64,000 nucleotides of DNA from Luteibaculum oceani (GTDB lineage: Bacteria; Bacteroidota; Bacteroidia; Flavobacteriales_D; Luteibaculaceae), in NCBI RefSeq assembly GCF_007995015.1, contig NZ_VORB01000003.1, positions 124,001 through 188,000 on the forward strand, in the 5' to 3' direction. The translations under genes were made by a program, and so were the position numbers. Under the pieces are notes generated by a model. That model was not told the DNA's origin, did no database searches, and worked only from the letters and a program-made list of their open reading frames with translations. Of the stretch, positions 1 to 9,732 are shown piece by piece. Every line of letters starts with the position of its first letter. Position 1 is the stretch's first letter.

Positions 1-1219
1 GCCAAGAACCATTGGTTGCGGAATTCAGCTCTATTTGATATATCTGGCCTCCATTTATAAAAGAGGGAAATTCCGATGCCTCAATAATGAACTGCGTTTT
101 AGCGGAGTTGGTATAATTTCCAGATCCATTTGAACAAACTGAAACACCACCACCCGTACCAGCCCCAAGAGCCTGATAGGTATTATCGGTAACTGTACCC
201 ATTCCAAGTTGTACATGTCTGGTAGAACCTTGGCATTCTGTTGTTTTACCACAAGAGTAATTGGGAATTCCAATTTCTGCCTCCGAAACTAGGGTAACCG
301 TTTCACCGGGACACAGAGGGCCAGGAGGCACTTGCTCTACTTGTACTGTTTGGCGACGAACATTTACGGTAACATTATCTGTACAAGTGTTGGTGCCGTC
401 ATCATAGGTTACGGTGTAAGTTGTGGTGTTAAGCGGCACCACTGGATCGGTGGCTCCAGTGTTTCTTGCAATACCTGTATGTTGCCAGGTGTAGGTAACG
501 TTTGGTGGATTGGCAATAATTTGAGCATTATCCATCCCCCAGTGATCTAAATAATTTCCTGGTGTACCTGTATTACCAAGCTGTACCCATCTAATTCTTG
601 TGTTATTGGTTAAAGCCGGAGTTAAATTGGCTGGAGTGGAAAATGGGTATCGTTTCCAGATCGTTCTATCTGGGTCATTACCATTCCCTGGACCATAATA
701 GGCTAGGTTATTCCATGTAAGTCCGTTGTCAACTGAGTACTGCAACGCAACTCCTTCATCCCCAGCATCAGGGTTCTCGCAAGGAGATGCATTCCCATTT
801 AAATCGGGATCGGCAAATCGCATATCCCACGAAATAAATGCGCCATTAGCAATGGGAAGCCCTGTAGTTTCTAAGGCCCTTGGCGAAGGAGTATTTTGGT
901 TAAACCAAATGTGAGGTCCATTGCCAGGATGATCGGGTAAACAAGGATTATCGAATTGAGCAGTTGAGGAATTTGCCCAAGTACCGTAATTTGCTGTTGA
1001 ATCGTTGGGATCTCCCTCCGGACATTGAACCTGCCCACAGTTAAAATTATTCCTAAAGGCTAAAACCCCAGAACCTGCGGCACCCAGGCGTACGGTATCA
1101 CCACAAACAATATCAACGGAAGAAGCAAAAGCCTCCACAGTACAGCCTTGTCCAAACGTATGAAAGGTGGCGCCAATACAAAGTATCGAGGCCACCAAAT
1201 ATTTTAGGTAATTCTTCAT
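1..1219 (-). CDS. Giant secreted adhesin-like protein, N-terminal part only (cut by left edge)
   Basis: An open frame of 406 codons runs from an ATG at 1219 to the window edge with no stop; the C-terminus lies outside. It starts with a signal peptide (basic MKNYLK, hydrophobic core, ending near TFGQG). The following ~200 residues match, block by block, the N-terminus of the 2486-codon protein at 1821-9281: a NFNCGQV.CPE block, WFNQ, SPR, a DMRFADP-type block, ENPD..DEGV and a YSVDNG/W jelly-roll-like strand, then an Ig/PKD-like segment ending CTDNVTVNV. It is therefore a paralogue with the same module order. The start lies one base after the stop of the small gene upstream (TAA-G-ATG), which suggests translational coupling. 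A T9SS sorting domain is expected beyond the edge, by analogy only. Confidence 0.85.
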   Translation of the reverse strand, partial: MKNYLKYLVASILCIGATFHTFGQGCTVEAFASSVDIVCGDTVRLGAAGSGVLAFRNNFNCGQVQCPEGDPNDSTANYGTWANSSTAQFDNPCLPDHPGNGPHIWFNQNTPSPRALETTGLPIANGAFISWDMRFADPDLNGNASPCENPDAGDEGVALQYSVDNGLTWNNLAYYGPGNGNDPDRTIWKRYPFSTPANLTPALTNNTRIRWVQLGNTGTPGNYLDHWGMDNAQIIANPPNVTYTWQHTGIARNTGATDPVVPLNTTTYTVTYDDGTNTCTDNVTVNVRRQTVQVEQVPPGPLCPGETVTLVSEAEIGIPNYSCGKTTECQGSTRHVQLGMGTVTDNTYQALGAGTGGGVSVCSNGSGNYTNSAKTQFIIEASEFPSFINGGQIYQIELNSATNGSW

Positions 1220-1220
1220 C

Positions 1221-1673
1221 TTATTTCTCTAAGCTATTCACAGAAACTTCAGTCATAACCGCCTTATCTAGTACGGGATAGCCCTGCAGATCGAGCCACT
1301 TTCTGTGTATTCGTAATCCTTCGTTTAATCCAACTTTACAGCGACCTTCTCTTACTTCACCTGGCGCCAATACCAATCTTCTTAATCGATCCCTAGATTC
1401 ATGATCACAATTGGTACATTCACCATCATAATAAGTATCGTTATACCAAGTCACTTCCACGGTCTCCTTACTTAAATTTTCTAATCTCAGTAGGATGTAC
1501 TCCGCGAATAACCCCTCACTGGGAATCCTACAATCAGCGTAAGTGTAACTGATTTTAAAATCTTTTGTAGAACTGACTGTCATCCAGTCTGAAACAGGAG
1601 TCAATTCAAATTGCGCATTCGACATTTCGCACAATCCAAATAGCACACTGAAAATCAATACTAACTTCTTCAT
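1221..1673 (-). CDS. Small secreted protein of unknown function between two giant adhesins
   Basis: About 150 residues with a clear signal peptide (MKKLVLIFSVLFGLCEMSNA, cleavage near NAQ). The ATG at 1673 is preferred to a TTG three codons upstream because it begins the signal peptide directly. The mature part has a CTNCDHE motif and two further cysteines, suggesting disulfides in the periplasm or outside the cell. I recognise no family. It ends one base before the ATG of the truncated giant gene, so the two are almost certainly cotranscribed. The location between two paralogous giant T9SS-type proteins suggests a role with one of them (accessory, anchoring or folding), but this is inference from position only. 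Confidence 0.75.
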   Translation of the reverse strand: MKKLVLIFSVLFGLCEMSNAQFELTPVSDWMTVSSTKDFKISYTYADCRIPSEGLFAEYILLRLENLSKETVEVTWYNDTYYDGECTNCDHESRDRLRRLVLAPGEVREGRCKVGLNEGLRIHRKWLDLQGYPVLDKAVMTEVSVNSLEK

Positions 1674-1820
1674 TGGTAGCAATTAAGGTTCTTTTGCAAC
1701 AGGTACTGCAAGTTATTTAATAGACACCCCCGAGTACCCTTCTGTTGCCTAACTGTTATGGTTTTATTAAATCTCTAGCCTTTCAATATTCGACCCAAAA
1801 ACTTCGACCAAAGCCCAATT

Positions 1821-4800
1821 TTACCTGAGCAAAGTGATACTTCCTTTTTCAAGGATGTCGAAACTGTATTTATACGCTGGTTTCGCAAACAAGCGGTATA
1901 CATACACGCCATCTGGAGCTAACTCTCCTAGTTTGGTTACACCATCCCATTCAACTTCTGGATCTTCAGATGCATAAATCAACTCGCCCCAGCGATTGAA
2001 AATCTCCAACCTAAAGTCATCTGCAATCACTTGTGTTAAAGAAGGTTTCCAAGTATCATTAATCCCATCATTATTAGGGGTAAACGCAGTTGGGAAATAA
2101 GCGAAGATTTCCCCTTCTACAAAAATGGATTTACAAATGGTATCCATACAACCATAAGCACTTACCGCATTAAGACACACTTCGTAGTAACCTTCCGTAT
2201 CATGAGGGAAATCGTAGAAAAAGGTTGGACGGTGTAGAATAGAGTCTTTCTCTATTGCCCACTCATAATCGATCGCCCCCAGTGTTTCTTCTGTAAATCG
2301 AACCTGATAATTAAGTGTTGTTGGTTTCTCTGGCGAGTAACTAAACTCCGCAACAGGATCTACGTAGACATTAATTTTCTTGGTTTCCGGAATAGCTTGA
2401 CAGCCGTGGATGGTTTTAAAGTTTAAGGTTAACTCATGTGTTGAACCCTGGTCGGTAAATCTTAAATCCAAGGTATCCTCATCCTGATAATTCGCTAATT
2501 GATTTAGACTCCATGTCCAGTTTTCTACCCTATCGTCATACTTATCTGAAGGCTTAAAGACGGCCTGTATATCCAAGGGAGCACACCCTCCAAATTCACT
2601 CAGACTAAAACTTGCTGCAGGAATAGGCTTAACCACCACGGTTGCGTAATCAGCAACACGTCCGTTTGCAATATTACCTTCACAACCGGTAAGATTATCC
2701 ACTATTCTCAACGGGTGTAACTCTAAAGAATCAAACCCATTGTAATCGATAGTTGTTATCGCCAAATCGCCATAACCTACGTAAGCCTTTGTAAAGTTCT
2801 TACCACCTAACTTATCATTAAAGTACACCGTAAACGGACCGTCGGAACCAAATGCATTTAATTGCAACACAGCATTTTCACCCGAACAAACCAAATCACT
2901 ACCCGTAAACTTTAATCCAGGTAAAGGATTAACCTGCAAGGACTCAGTGGCTGGCATATTTTGAGCAACGCACCCACCCGAATTACCATTGGTCTGGGAT
3001 GTCGCATCCTCTATTTTAGTGATAACAAAATCAGTAGGAGCAGTTGCTATAAAATCATGTGAAAAATTTCCTTGCGCATCGGTTTGTTCAGAGTAGTTAT
3101 TGCCCAGTCCATCAGTAAAATCAACCTGGAAAGGACCGTTACCCTGAATCTCAAAATTGAACTTATTTCCTTCACCATAGCATACCGGATTAGTTTCGAA
3201 GTAACTAGTTATTAAACCGGGGTTTGCTACTACTTCAACTGGTATTTTACCCGAACCAGCATTTACGCATTGCGCATTAGACCCATCTCTAACCTCAACA
3301 ATGCTAATTTCATAGTTTCCAGGAGCAACTCCAGAGAAGGTATATTTAGCCAGGCCTCCTGGAGTAGTTTTCGTCTCTACTAAATCTCCACCTACTAAAT
3401 CTTTTAATTCAAAATCAACTTCTAGATCTGGCCTTCCCGTCGTGGTGAAATCGAACTCCACAACAGCACCCTGACAAATTGAAATTGGTCCTCCCACTAA
3501 TTGTGCGGTTGGCAATTCTACCACCTCTAAATTTAAAGTTCCTTGATAGCTTCCAGAACATGCGGGACTAACAGATTTCTCTTTAAGATTTTGAATACTG
3601 AAAGTATAATTACCGGTGCTTGCCGGAGTGTATGTAAATGTTTGGTCCGTAAGATTTGGATCCGCATCTAAAGTCGCCACTAGGCCATTCGCGTCATGAA
3701 TCTCGAAATTGGTCAGATTTTCTGCGGAAACCGAATAGGTAAAGACCACGCTTTCCCCTTCGCAGATCTGATTTTTATCCAATGAGATAGTTAGCTGAGG
3801 CAGCGGCTTAACATGGATATCTACCGCATCTACATCAACGGTCTTACATGCAGCTGGACTTTGATCCTGAATACTCACTAATTTAAGTTTGTGATCTCCA
3901 ACCGTTAGAAGATTACTAGGAATAGTAACCGTGGACTTTGATCCTGAATTCAAAACCAGATTTTGTAGTGGCTCCCCGTTGAATTGATACACCACATCAA
4001 AGTTTTGCCCCGCTCCGGACAAATACTGGAAATCAACCGATTGATTACTCCCTACACATATATCAACTTGCTTTAATGGGTTTGGATCTGGATTCCCACT
4101 AATCCCAAAACCTAATTGCGCCTGCGGTCCTGGATTAATATCCACTTGAGCCCCTTGCCCAATAACCTGTCCTATACATCCAGTGATTTCATCCCTAATT
4201 TTATCGATGTTGTATTGATAACTACCCGCAGCAAGAACAGGGGTAAACTTATATTGGTAGGTTCTTTGGTCCGTAATAAAGGACTCCGAATTACCTGCGT
4301 TATCACTAAAATCAACCGACCAAGGCCCAATACCCGTAAATAAAAAGTTAAGGGTGATTTCAGCACCTTGACAATAGGTAGCATCTGAGTTAACAATTTC
4401 GGCAGTTGGACTAGGATTAACTGTGAAACTTCCAGTTGTAACTCCCGGACAAATTGAACCTGAATTATCTGCCACACTTACCAATGTGTATGTTACAGCT
4501 GTGTTGGGATTTAGTTCGGTTAATGGCACCGAAGTACCTGCTGCGGAAATATTGGACAGTGTTTGTTCGGTATTGTCAAAATCGTTGGTATAGACCACCT
4601 CCCATGAATCTCCATCTCCACTAACGTTAATATCGAATTGAAGCGGGTTATTGTCGCTACATGCTACACCCGTTACAATATCTGCCCTTGGAGATATATT
4701 TACATTTACGTTGTACGAATCTCCTGGACTGTAGAAGCAACCTGCGAAAGATTTTATATAGTCAACCGTGATTTGGGTATCATCCAGCGGATTACGTGTA

Positions 4801-7800
4801 ATCACAACCACTCCCGAAGTTACATCACTGGTATCTACAATTTGATTCCCCCCTATACTGTAGGCATATTCAAACGGTCCCTCTTCTGGATTGGCAATAC
4901 TTATGGTGAGATTTACCTCATCACCAGGACAGATAACTGTTTTATCAATTGTCGAGGAAATTGAAGGTAGCTTATTCCAAACTACAGGCGTTCCAGGCAT
5001 AAACTGGTAACAAGGATCTAGTGGATTTGGGAAACCAGTACCATCGTCATCCCCTGCTGCCGAGGAGATATAATATACCTGCCCATATTTCATGGTTCCC
5101 GGATCGAAACTGAAAAAGTTATTATTCGAAGCAGCAAATACGTTTCCGAGTTTAACCCCAGCTGAGTCGTGCAAGTAATAGGCAAGCACGTCGTCACCAT
5201 CGTTGTTAAATGGACTTATTTCTTTTCCGCTAACATCTATCAAACCACAAAGTGATATAGTGTCTTGGGTATCCATTTGAGGTGCCCTTGTTTTACAATC
5301 ACAATCTTTAGTAACTGTAATTTGATCTGTAGCACAACCCCAAGAATCGCTAAGCACAATGGTCTGAGATTGATTTGATGGGATGGGGTCGGTGGTATAG
5401 GTAACCCCGTCTGCCGCAAAGCTTCCTGAGTAATTTACGGCATAAGAATTCTCATCCCCACCCGCAACTTTAAATGTTACGGTATACCCTGTTAAATCTG
5501 GGGTACAAAAGGTTTGAACATCTGTAATTTTTGGAGCATCCCTAAATTCTATACTCAATTCACTAGACACCGTATTACAAGGAGCAGAGGCTGATATAGT
5601 GTATTGAAATTTATATATCCCTGCTGGCACCGAGCCATTATCTGGAGCATTTAGGAAGCCATTGCTTACATCGAAAGTGGTATCAAAATTTTGAATTTGA
5701 GTCCAAGAACCGCCATTATCTGGGCTGCCTCCCAACAAGGTTATAAGATTTAAATCGGCAGGTAAACACTTGACAACTTGTGCATTTTCTCCGGCGTCCG
5801 GCTGATCGATTATAGAAATTTGATATTTCGCTGTTTCAGGAACACAAGGAGCAACCCCAGGTACGATGTACCAAATTTCATGCGTTTCGCCTGAACGCCC
5901 AGTAGGATCAAAAGTTGAACCAGAAAGTGCACCTGAATTACCTGGATCTTCCCACGAACCATTTGCATCGCTATTACTTGGTCTAAAACTATTTAGGTTT
6001 ACAGCACCACCCTCGGCACAAAGGGTTTTGGCAACATCCGATCCCGGCTGTGGCTTTCTCTCCACTCTTACTACGACCTCCGTTTCCACCACGGTACACC
6101 CATCGTCTATTTTATAGATAAAAGAAAAGTCTCTTGGAAGCAGATTATTATTTAAGTTGTTCGGTTTGAATGTAGATCCAGACAATGCTCCAGAACTACT
6201 ATTATCTACCCAAACACCACCTGGATCGTTTCCAGAAAGAAGTGAAAACAAGTCGAGATCTCCACTGGTTTTACAAAGTGTTGTGTTGCTCCCAGTACCC
6301 GTATTCGGATCTTGCGTAACAGTGACCACTATTTCAGCAGTATCATTTTCACAAGGTCCTACTCCATCAACTATGTACCAAATTCTATAGGTATTTCCTC
6401 CAAGCCCATTAGGATCGAAAACAGATCCTGAAAGCTGTCCTGAACCATCTGGATCTTCCCAATTTCCACCGGTGTCGAAACCTGTACCTAATAGAGGTCT
6501 GAGATTCACTGGATTGGCCTGCGCACAAACAGACAGCGTATTATCCGTACCGGCATAAGCCTCTTTCTTAACTTCAATTTTAACTCTAGTAGTTTGATCT
6601 CCACATAGATCAGTAAGTTTATGTGTAAAGTAAAATGTTCCAGGCACCTGACCATTTGAAAGAACCGTTGGATCAATTACGGAACCTGAAAGCATACCGC
6701 TTCCATTTTCATCCTCCCATACTCCATTTTCATCCTGATTCTTAATTCGGGTAAAAAGGTTTAGCGGATCGCCATTCGAGCACAAAACCGTATCCGTAGG
6801 GGTTCCCGGATTAAGTGGATCAACAACGGTTACCTCCACACGCGCAACAGCATCAGTACAGGGTGAAACTCCAGTTACAGTGTAATCGAAATTATAGGTT
6901 CCACCTCCTAAACCACTGGGATTTAATGAAGAACCAGAAACTTGGCCAGTTGCATCCACATCCACCCATGATCCTCCATTATCATACGGTCCGGTTAAAA
7001 AGTCAAAAAGATCTACAGAACCATTTGCTGAACAAATCGTCAGCTCACTTCCAGAACCGGCCACCGGCTCTTTATTTACGGTAACCTCAACCGTAGATTT
7101 TCTAGAACCACACTCTGGATTAGAAACGGTATAGGTAAACTTATACGTTTTGGGTAACTCGGAGAAATTAACCGCTGACGGATCGAAGTTGGATCCATTT
7201 AATCCACCACTATTATCATCATCCGACCAGGCACCTCCTGCATCTTCACCATTTACTAAACCTTGGAGTGCAACAAGACCAGAGTTGGTACAAACCGATA
7301 AAGTTGATGGATTACCTGGGTTTGGAGGAGTTACTATTGTAACCTCCACCGAGCCGCTTCCAGAACATCCATTAGAAGATACGGTAACGGAATAGGTACC
7401 CGCATTTGCCGCCGTTGCTCCAGTTATAACTGGATTTTCCTGATTTGAGGTAAATCCACCTGGACCAGACCAAGAATAAGTCGCTCCAGAAATTCCAGCA
7501 GATAACTGAAGATCGTCTCCTTCACAAATAGGGCTATTCGAAGTGGGAGTGATGTTACTTACATCCACTACATTTACAGTAACTGTTTGACTTACATAGC
7601 AAGCATCTGGAGCACCCTTTAGCTTAGCTTTTACCTCATAGGTAGTGGTCGTATTAGGATTGGAACTTGGATTTTGAGTAGTGTTGGATGGATTAAAATT
7701 GGCCGTTGCTGGCCCCCACTCCCAGTCTATTTCTGGGATGAACGGTTCACACAAACCAAAATGGGTAACGGGTCTTCTGTAATCTCCGAAATCACCTGAA

Positions 7801-9281
7801 GAGGTACAGTTAGAGTTTCCAGAGAACGGACTGGTAGTACGATATACATAATCCACACAACAACCGAGATCGTTAGTCTGAATTTCAAAACCTGTCGGAA
7901 CATCATTGGGATTATCATGGCAATATTCTACCACTAAATTTGAAACACCATCCCAAACATAAGCCTTGTCAAGGGTAAAAAGATTCCAACCGTTTTTAAG
8001 ATCGATTCTTGAAGCAGAATAAACTGTATTCATTCCTCCCTCAAATTGATCGTTAGAGCAACAGTCATAATTAGCCCTGTTGGTACACTTCAGCTTAATG
8101 TTGAAGTTCCTTACGTATGCTACCTCATCACTAAACGTTAAATCAATGTTTCCAAAAAAACCAACCTCAACGATTTTACCTGGTTTTAATCCCATATTGA
8201 GGAGCTCGTTTCGAGTGTAAAGAAACTGTACTCTTCCAGATGCTTGACCATCCAAAAAATTCATATTCCCGTTGTTATAACCGACTGGACCTCCGGTATT
8301 CATTACCACTGTAGAAGGAGTACTTCTACAACCAACGTTGTTATCTACTGCACAAGCGGTAGGTGCTGGTTCGCGTGGCCCAAAATCAGCGGTTAAGTTT
8401 ACTTGATCACCAGGACAAACTGTTGTTTTATCTACAGCTGCAGATACGTTGATATTGCTAACGTTTACAGTTACATTGTCAGTACAAGTATTGGCACCAT
8501 CGTTATAGGTTACGGTATAGGTGGTAGTAGATGTGGGCTGGATTTCAGGTGTTGAACCATCTGATTTTGGCACACCAGTATGCGACCAAGTATAGGTTGC
8601 ATTGGGTGGATTCGCAACTATGGTAACATCTTCTACTCCCCAGTGATCTAGGAAATCCCCAATACTCCCAGTATTATTTAACTGGGCAATTCTAACTCTC
8701 GTCGCAGTAGTTGCCGGAGGAATATTTGCCTGATAGGTCGTCCATGCGGTACGAACTGGGTGATTTCCGCCCTCTGGACTGTAATAAATTATCGTAGTCC
8801 AGTTTGTTCCATCGGTGGAGTACTGTATAAAAACACCCTCGTCTTCACTATCTGGGTTTTCACATGGCGAATTATTTCCATTAAAATCTGGATCGGCCAT
8901 TCGCATATCAAAGGTAATAGCCCCTCCATTCACTAAATTAAGAGGACCCGTGGCTAGAATTCTAGGTGAAGCCGAACTTTGGTTAAACCATAAATACGGA
9001 TTTCCATTTGGATGCTGAGGATTACAAGGGTTGTTATATTGTGCAGAAGAGGTTTGTGCCCATTGACCATAATTGGGAGCCTCTGGGCACTCCACTTGCC
9101 CACAGTTAAAGTTTGCATGAAAAGCTGTGATACCAGATCCAACAGCACTCAATTGAACCTTTTCTCCACATAAAATATCTGTGTAATTCGCACCTGCATT
9201 AACCGTACATTGAGTATAACCGGCAACAGGAATAAATATTAAACCAAGGAACAAAATCTTTAAAAAGGGGGACATCCTCAT
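1821..9281 (-). CDS. Giant T9SS type-B secreted protein with Ig/PKD-like repeat arrays
   Basis: 2486 codons. Order of parts: signal peptide (about 1-24, ends GYTQC); an N-terminal jelly-roll-like domain (about 30-230, with DEGVFIQYSTDG, resembling reelin-type subdomains by eye); an Ig/PKD-like segment; a Cys-rich domain (about 300-510); an Ig domain; seven ~85-residue repeats; a linker; about eight ~100-residue modules with a C.G.....F/L pattern; two PKD-like domains; and a C-terminal gliding-motility/CHU_C sorting domain carrying FTPNNDGINDTW, NRWGE and DG.Y.Y. The sorting domain marks export by T9SS with type-B processing and surface attachment or release. It is preceded by a 450-base intergenic region, and the next gene downstream is the small secreted protein. 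Family knowledge suggests an adhesin/SprB-like surface filament; no catalytic domain is visible. Alternative start: Met3 at 9275. Confidence 0.93.
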   Translation of the reverse strand: MRMSPFLKILFLGLIFIPVAGYTQCTVNAGANYTDILCGEKVQLSAVGSGITAFHANFNCGQVECPEAPNYGQWAQTSSAQYNNPCNPQHPNGNPYLWFNQSSASPRILATGPLNLVNGGAITFDMRMADPDFNGNNSPCENPDSEDEGVFIQYSTDGTNWTTIIYYSPEGGNHPVRTAWTTYQANIPPATTATRVRIAQLNNTGSIGDFLDHWGVEDVTIVANPPNATYTWSHTGVPKSDGSTPEIQPTSTTTYTVTYNDGANTCTDNVTVNVSNINVSAAVDKTTVCPGDQVNLTADFGPREPAPTACAVDNNVGCRSTPSTVVMNTGGPVGYNNGNMNFLDGQASGRVQFLYTRNELLNMGLKPGKIVEVGFFGNIDLTFSDEVAYVRNFNIKLKCTNRANYDCCSNDQFEGGMNTVYSASRIDLKNGWNLFTLDKAYVWDGVSNLVVEYCHDNPNDVPTGFEIQTNDLGCCVDYVYRTTSPFSGNSNCTSSGDFGDYRRPVTHFGLCEPFIPEIDWEWGPATANFNPSNTTQNPSSNPNTTTTYEVKAKLKGAPDACYVSQTVTVNVVDVSNITPTSNSPICEGDDLQLSAGISGATYSWSGPGGFTSNQENPVITGATAANAGTYSVTVSSNGCSGSGSVEVTIVTPPNPGNPSTLSVCTNSGLVALQGLVNGEDAGGAWSDDDNSGGLNGSNFDPSAVNFSELPKTYKFTYTVSNPECGSRKSTVEVTVNKEPVAGSGSELTICSANGSVDLFDFLTGPYDNGGSWVDVDATGQVSGSSLNPSGLGGGTYNFDYTVTGVSPCTDAVARVEVTVVDPLNPGTPTDTVLCSNGDPLNLFTRIKNQDENGVWEDENGSGMLSGSVIDPTVLSNGQVPGTFYFTHKLTDLCGDQTTRVKIEVKKEAYAGTDNTLSVCAQANPVNLRPLLGTGFDTGGNWEDPDGSGQLSGSVFDPNGLGGNTYRIWYIVDGVGPCENDTAEIVVTVTQDPNTGTGSNTTLCKTSGDLDLFSLLSGNDPGGVWVDNSSSGALSGSTFKPNNLNNNLLPRDFSFIYKIDDGCTVVETEVVVRVERKPQPGSDVAKTLCAEGGAVNLNSFRPSNSDANGSWEDPGNSGALSGSTFDPTGRSGETHEIWYIVPGVAPCVPETAKYQISIIDQPDAGENAQVVKCLPADLNLITLLGGSPDNGGSWTQIQNFDTTFDVSNGFLNAPDNGSVPAGIYKFQYTISASAPCNTVSSELSIEFRDAPKITDVQTFCTPDLTGYTVTFKVAGGDENSYAVNYSGSFAADGVTYTTDPIPSNQSQTIVLSDSWGCATDQITVTKDCDCKTRAPQMDTQDTISLCGLIDVSGKEISPFNNDGDDVLAYYLHDSAGVKLGNVFAASNNNFFSFDPGTMKYGQVYYISSAAGDDDGTGFPNPLDPCYQFMPGTPVVWNKLPSISSTIDKTVICPGDEVNLTISIANPEEGPFEYAYSIGGNQIVDTSDVTSGVVVITRNPLDDTQITVDYIKSFAGCFYSPGDSYNVNVNISPRADIVTGVACSDNNPLQFDINVSGDGDSWEVVYTNDFDNTEQTLSNISAAGTSVPLTELNPNTAVTYTLVSVADNSGSICPGVTTGSFTVNPSPTAEIVNSDATYCQGAEITLNFLFTGIGPWSVDFSDNAGNSESFITDQRTYQYKFTPVLAAGSYQYNIDKIRDEITGCIGQVIGQGAQVDINPGPQAQLGFGISGNPDPNPLKQVDICVGSNQSVDFQYLSGAGQNFDVVYQFNGEPLQNLVLNSGSKSTVTIPSNLLTVGDHKLKLVSIQDQSPAACKTVDVDAVDIHVKPLPQLTISLDKNQICEGESVVFTYSVSAENLTNFEIHDANGLVATLDADPNLTDQTFTYTPASTGNYTFSIQNLKEKSVSPACSGSYQGTLNLEVVELPTAQLVGGPISICQGAVVEFDFTTTGRPDLEVDFELKDLVGGDLVETKTTPGGLAKYTFSGVAPGNYEISIVEVRDGSNAQCVNAGSGKIPVEVVANPGLITSYFETNPVCYGEGNKFNFEIQGNGPFQVDFTDGLGNNYSEQTDAQGNFSHDFIATAPTDFVITKIEDATSQTNGNSGGCVAQNMPATESLQVNPLPGLKFTGSDLVCSGENAVLQLNAFGSDGPFTVYFNDKLGGKNFTKAYVGYGDLAITTIDYNGFDSLELHPLRIVDNLTGCEGNIANGRVADYATVVVKPIPAASFSLSEFGGCAPLDIQAVFKPSDKYDDRVENWTWSLNQLANYQDEDTLDLRFTDQGSTHELTLNFKTIHGCQAIPETKKINVYVDPVAEFSYSPEKPTTLNYQVRFTEETLGAIDYEWAIEKDSILHRPTFFYDFPHDTEGYYEVCLNAVSAYGCMDTICKSIFVEGEIFAYFPTAFTPNNDGINDTWKPSLTQVIADDFRLEIFNRWGELIYASEDPEVEWDGVTKLGELAPDGVYVYRLFAKPAYKYSFDILEKGSITLLR
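5560..7330 (-). repeat. Seven tandem ~85-residue Ig-like repeats in the giant adhesin
   Basis: The first conserved cysteine codon of each repeat lies at about 7291, 7033, 6783, 6526, 6274, 6019 and 5767, that is steps of 258, 250, 257, 252, 255 and 252 bases. Each repeat shows C....., then L....L, a GG.W.D motif, SG.L.GS.F.P, and a C-terminal strand. Two kinds alternate: repeats 2, 4 and 6 carry a GLGG/RSG.T....Y.V.GV.PC signature, while repeats 1, 3 and 5 have a longer LP..F.F.Y loop instead. The unit of duplication thus appears to be a pair of about 510 bases. Confidence 0.85.
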
Positions 9282-9732
9282 GACAACAGCTTAAAGTCGA
9301 TTCTATAAATTTTTCCGTTTATCGAAAATTTTAAACTTTGGTCAGCTCGCTTATTATTAGGCAATTAGACTTCAAATTAAAATAAGCTACTCTATACCTA
9401 GGATAAATATCACCTTACTCTAAGTCAATCTAGCTTTAATCCGAATATAATTTGGCTACAATCCAGCGAAAACCACATTTATTTCATCGAAAACGCAATT
9501 TACTGTGAGATGACTGCAACATTATCTTTTCGTTGCCTCTAATTTGCAAGAGCAAATTTGGTAGGATTACAAGCGAAAAAGGAATGACTCATAGTTTAGT
9601 TAATATCAAAACACTAGTAATAACTAAACTTTTAAATATTCTACTAATTAAATAGACTATTTGAAAATCGTATATATGGCCAAAAAAAAGAGGGCCGAAG
9701 CCCTCTTTAATATCTAACCAAAAAATTTAGAA
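9282..9732. other. Intergenic region between giant adhesin and rmlB, with two inverted repeats
   Basis: No convincing coding sequence in 450 bases. It holds the start region of the giant gene (minus strand), a 7-bp inverted repeat at 9541-9558 (AATTTGC, loop AAGA, GCAAATT), a 10-bp inverted repeat at 9593-9630 (AGTTTAGTTA ... TAACTAAACT, 18-base loop), and the rmlB-operon terminator at its right end. No exact TAnnTTTG element was found on the minus strand for the giant gene. Confidence 0.6.
9682..9708 (-). terminator. Intrinsic terminator after the UXS-to-rmlB operon
   Basis: Minus-strand hairpin AAAGAGGGC-TTCG-GCCCTCTTT followed by a run of T (eight A on the plus strand at 9682-9689). It sits 25 bases past the rmlB stop. 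Confidence 0.9.

Noticed and set aside
5866-7395. Plus-strand open frames across the giant adhesin repeat region
   Set aside because: They are antisense shadows of the repeated minus-strand gene; no signal or family-like sequence.
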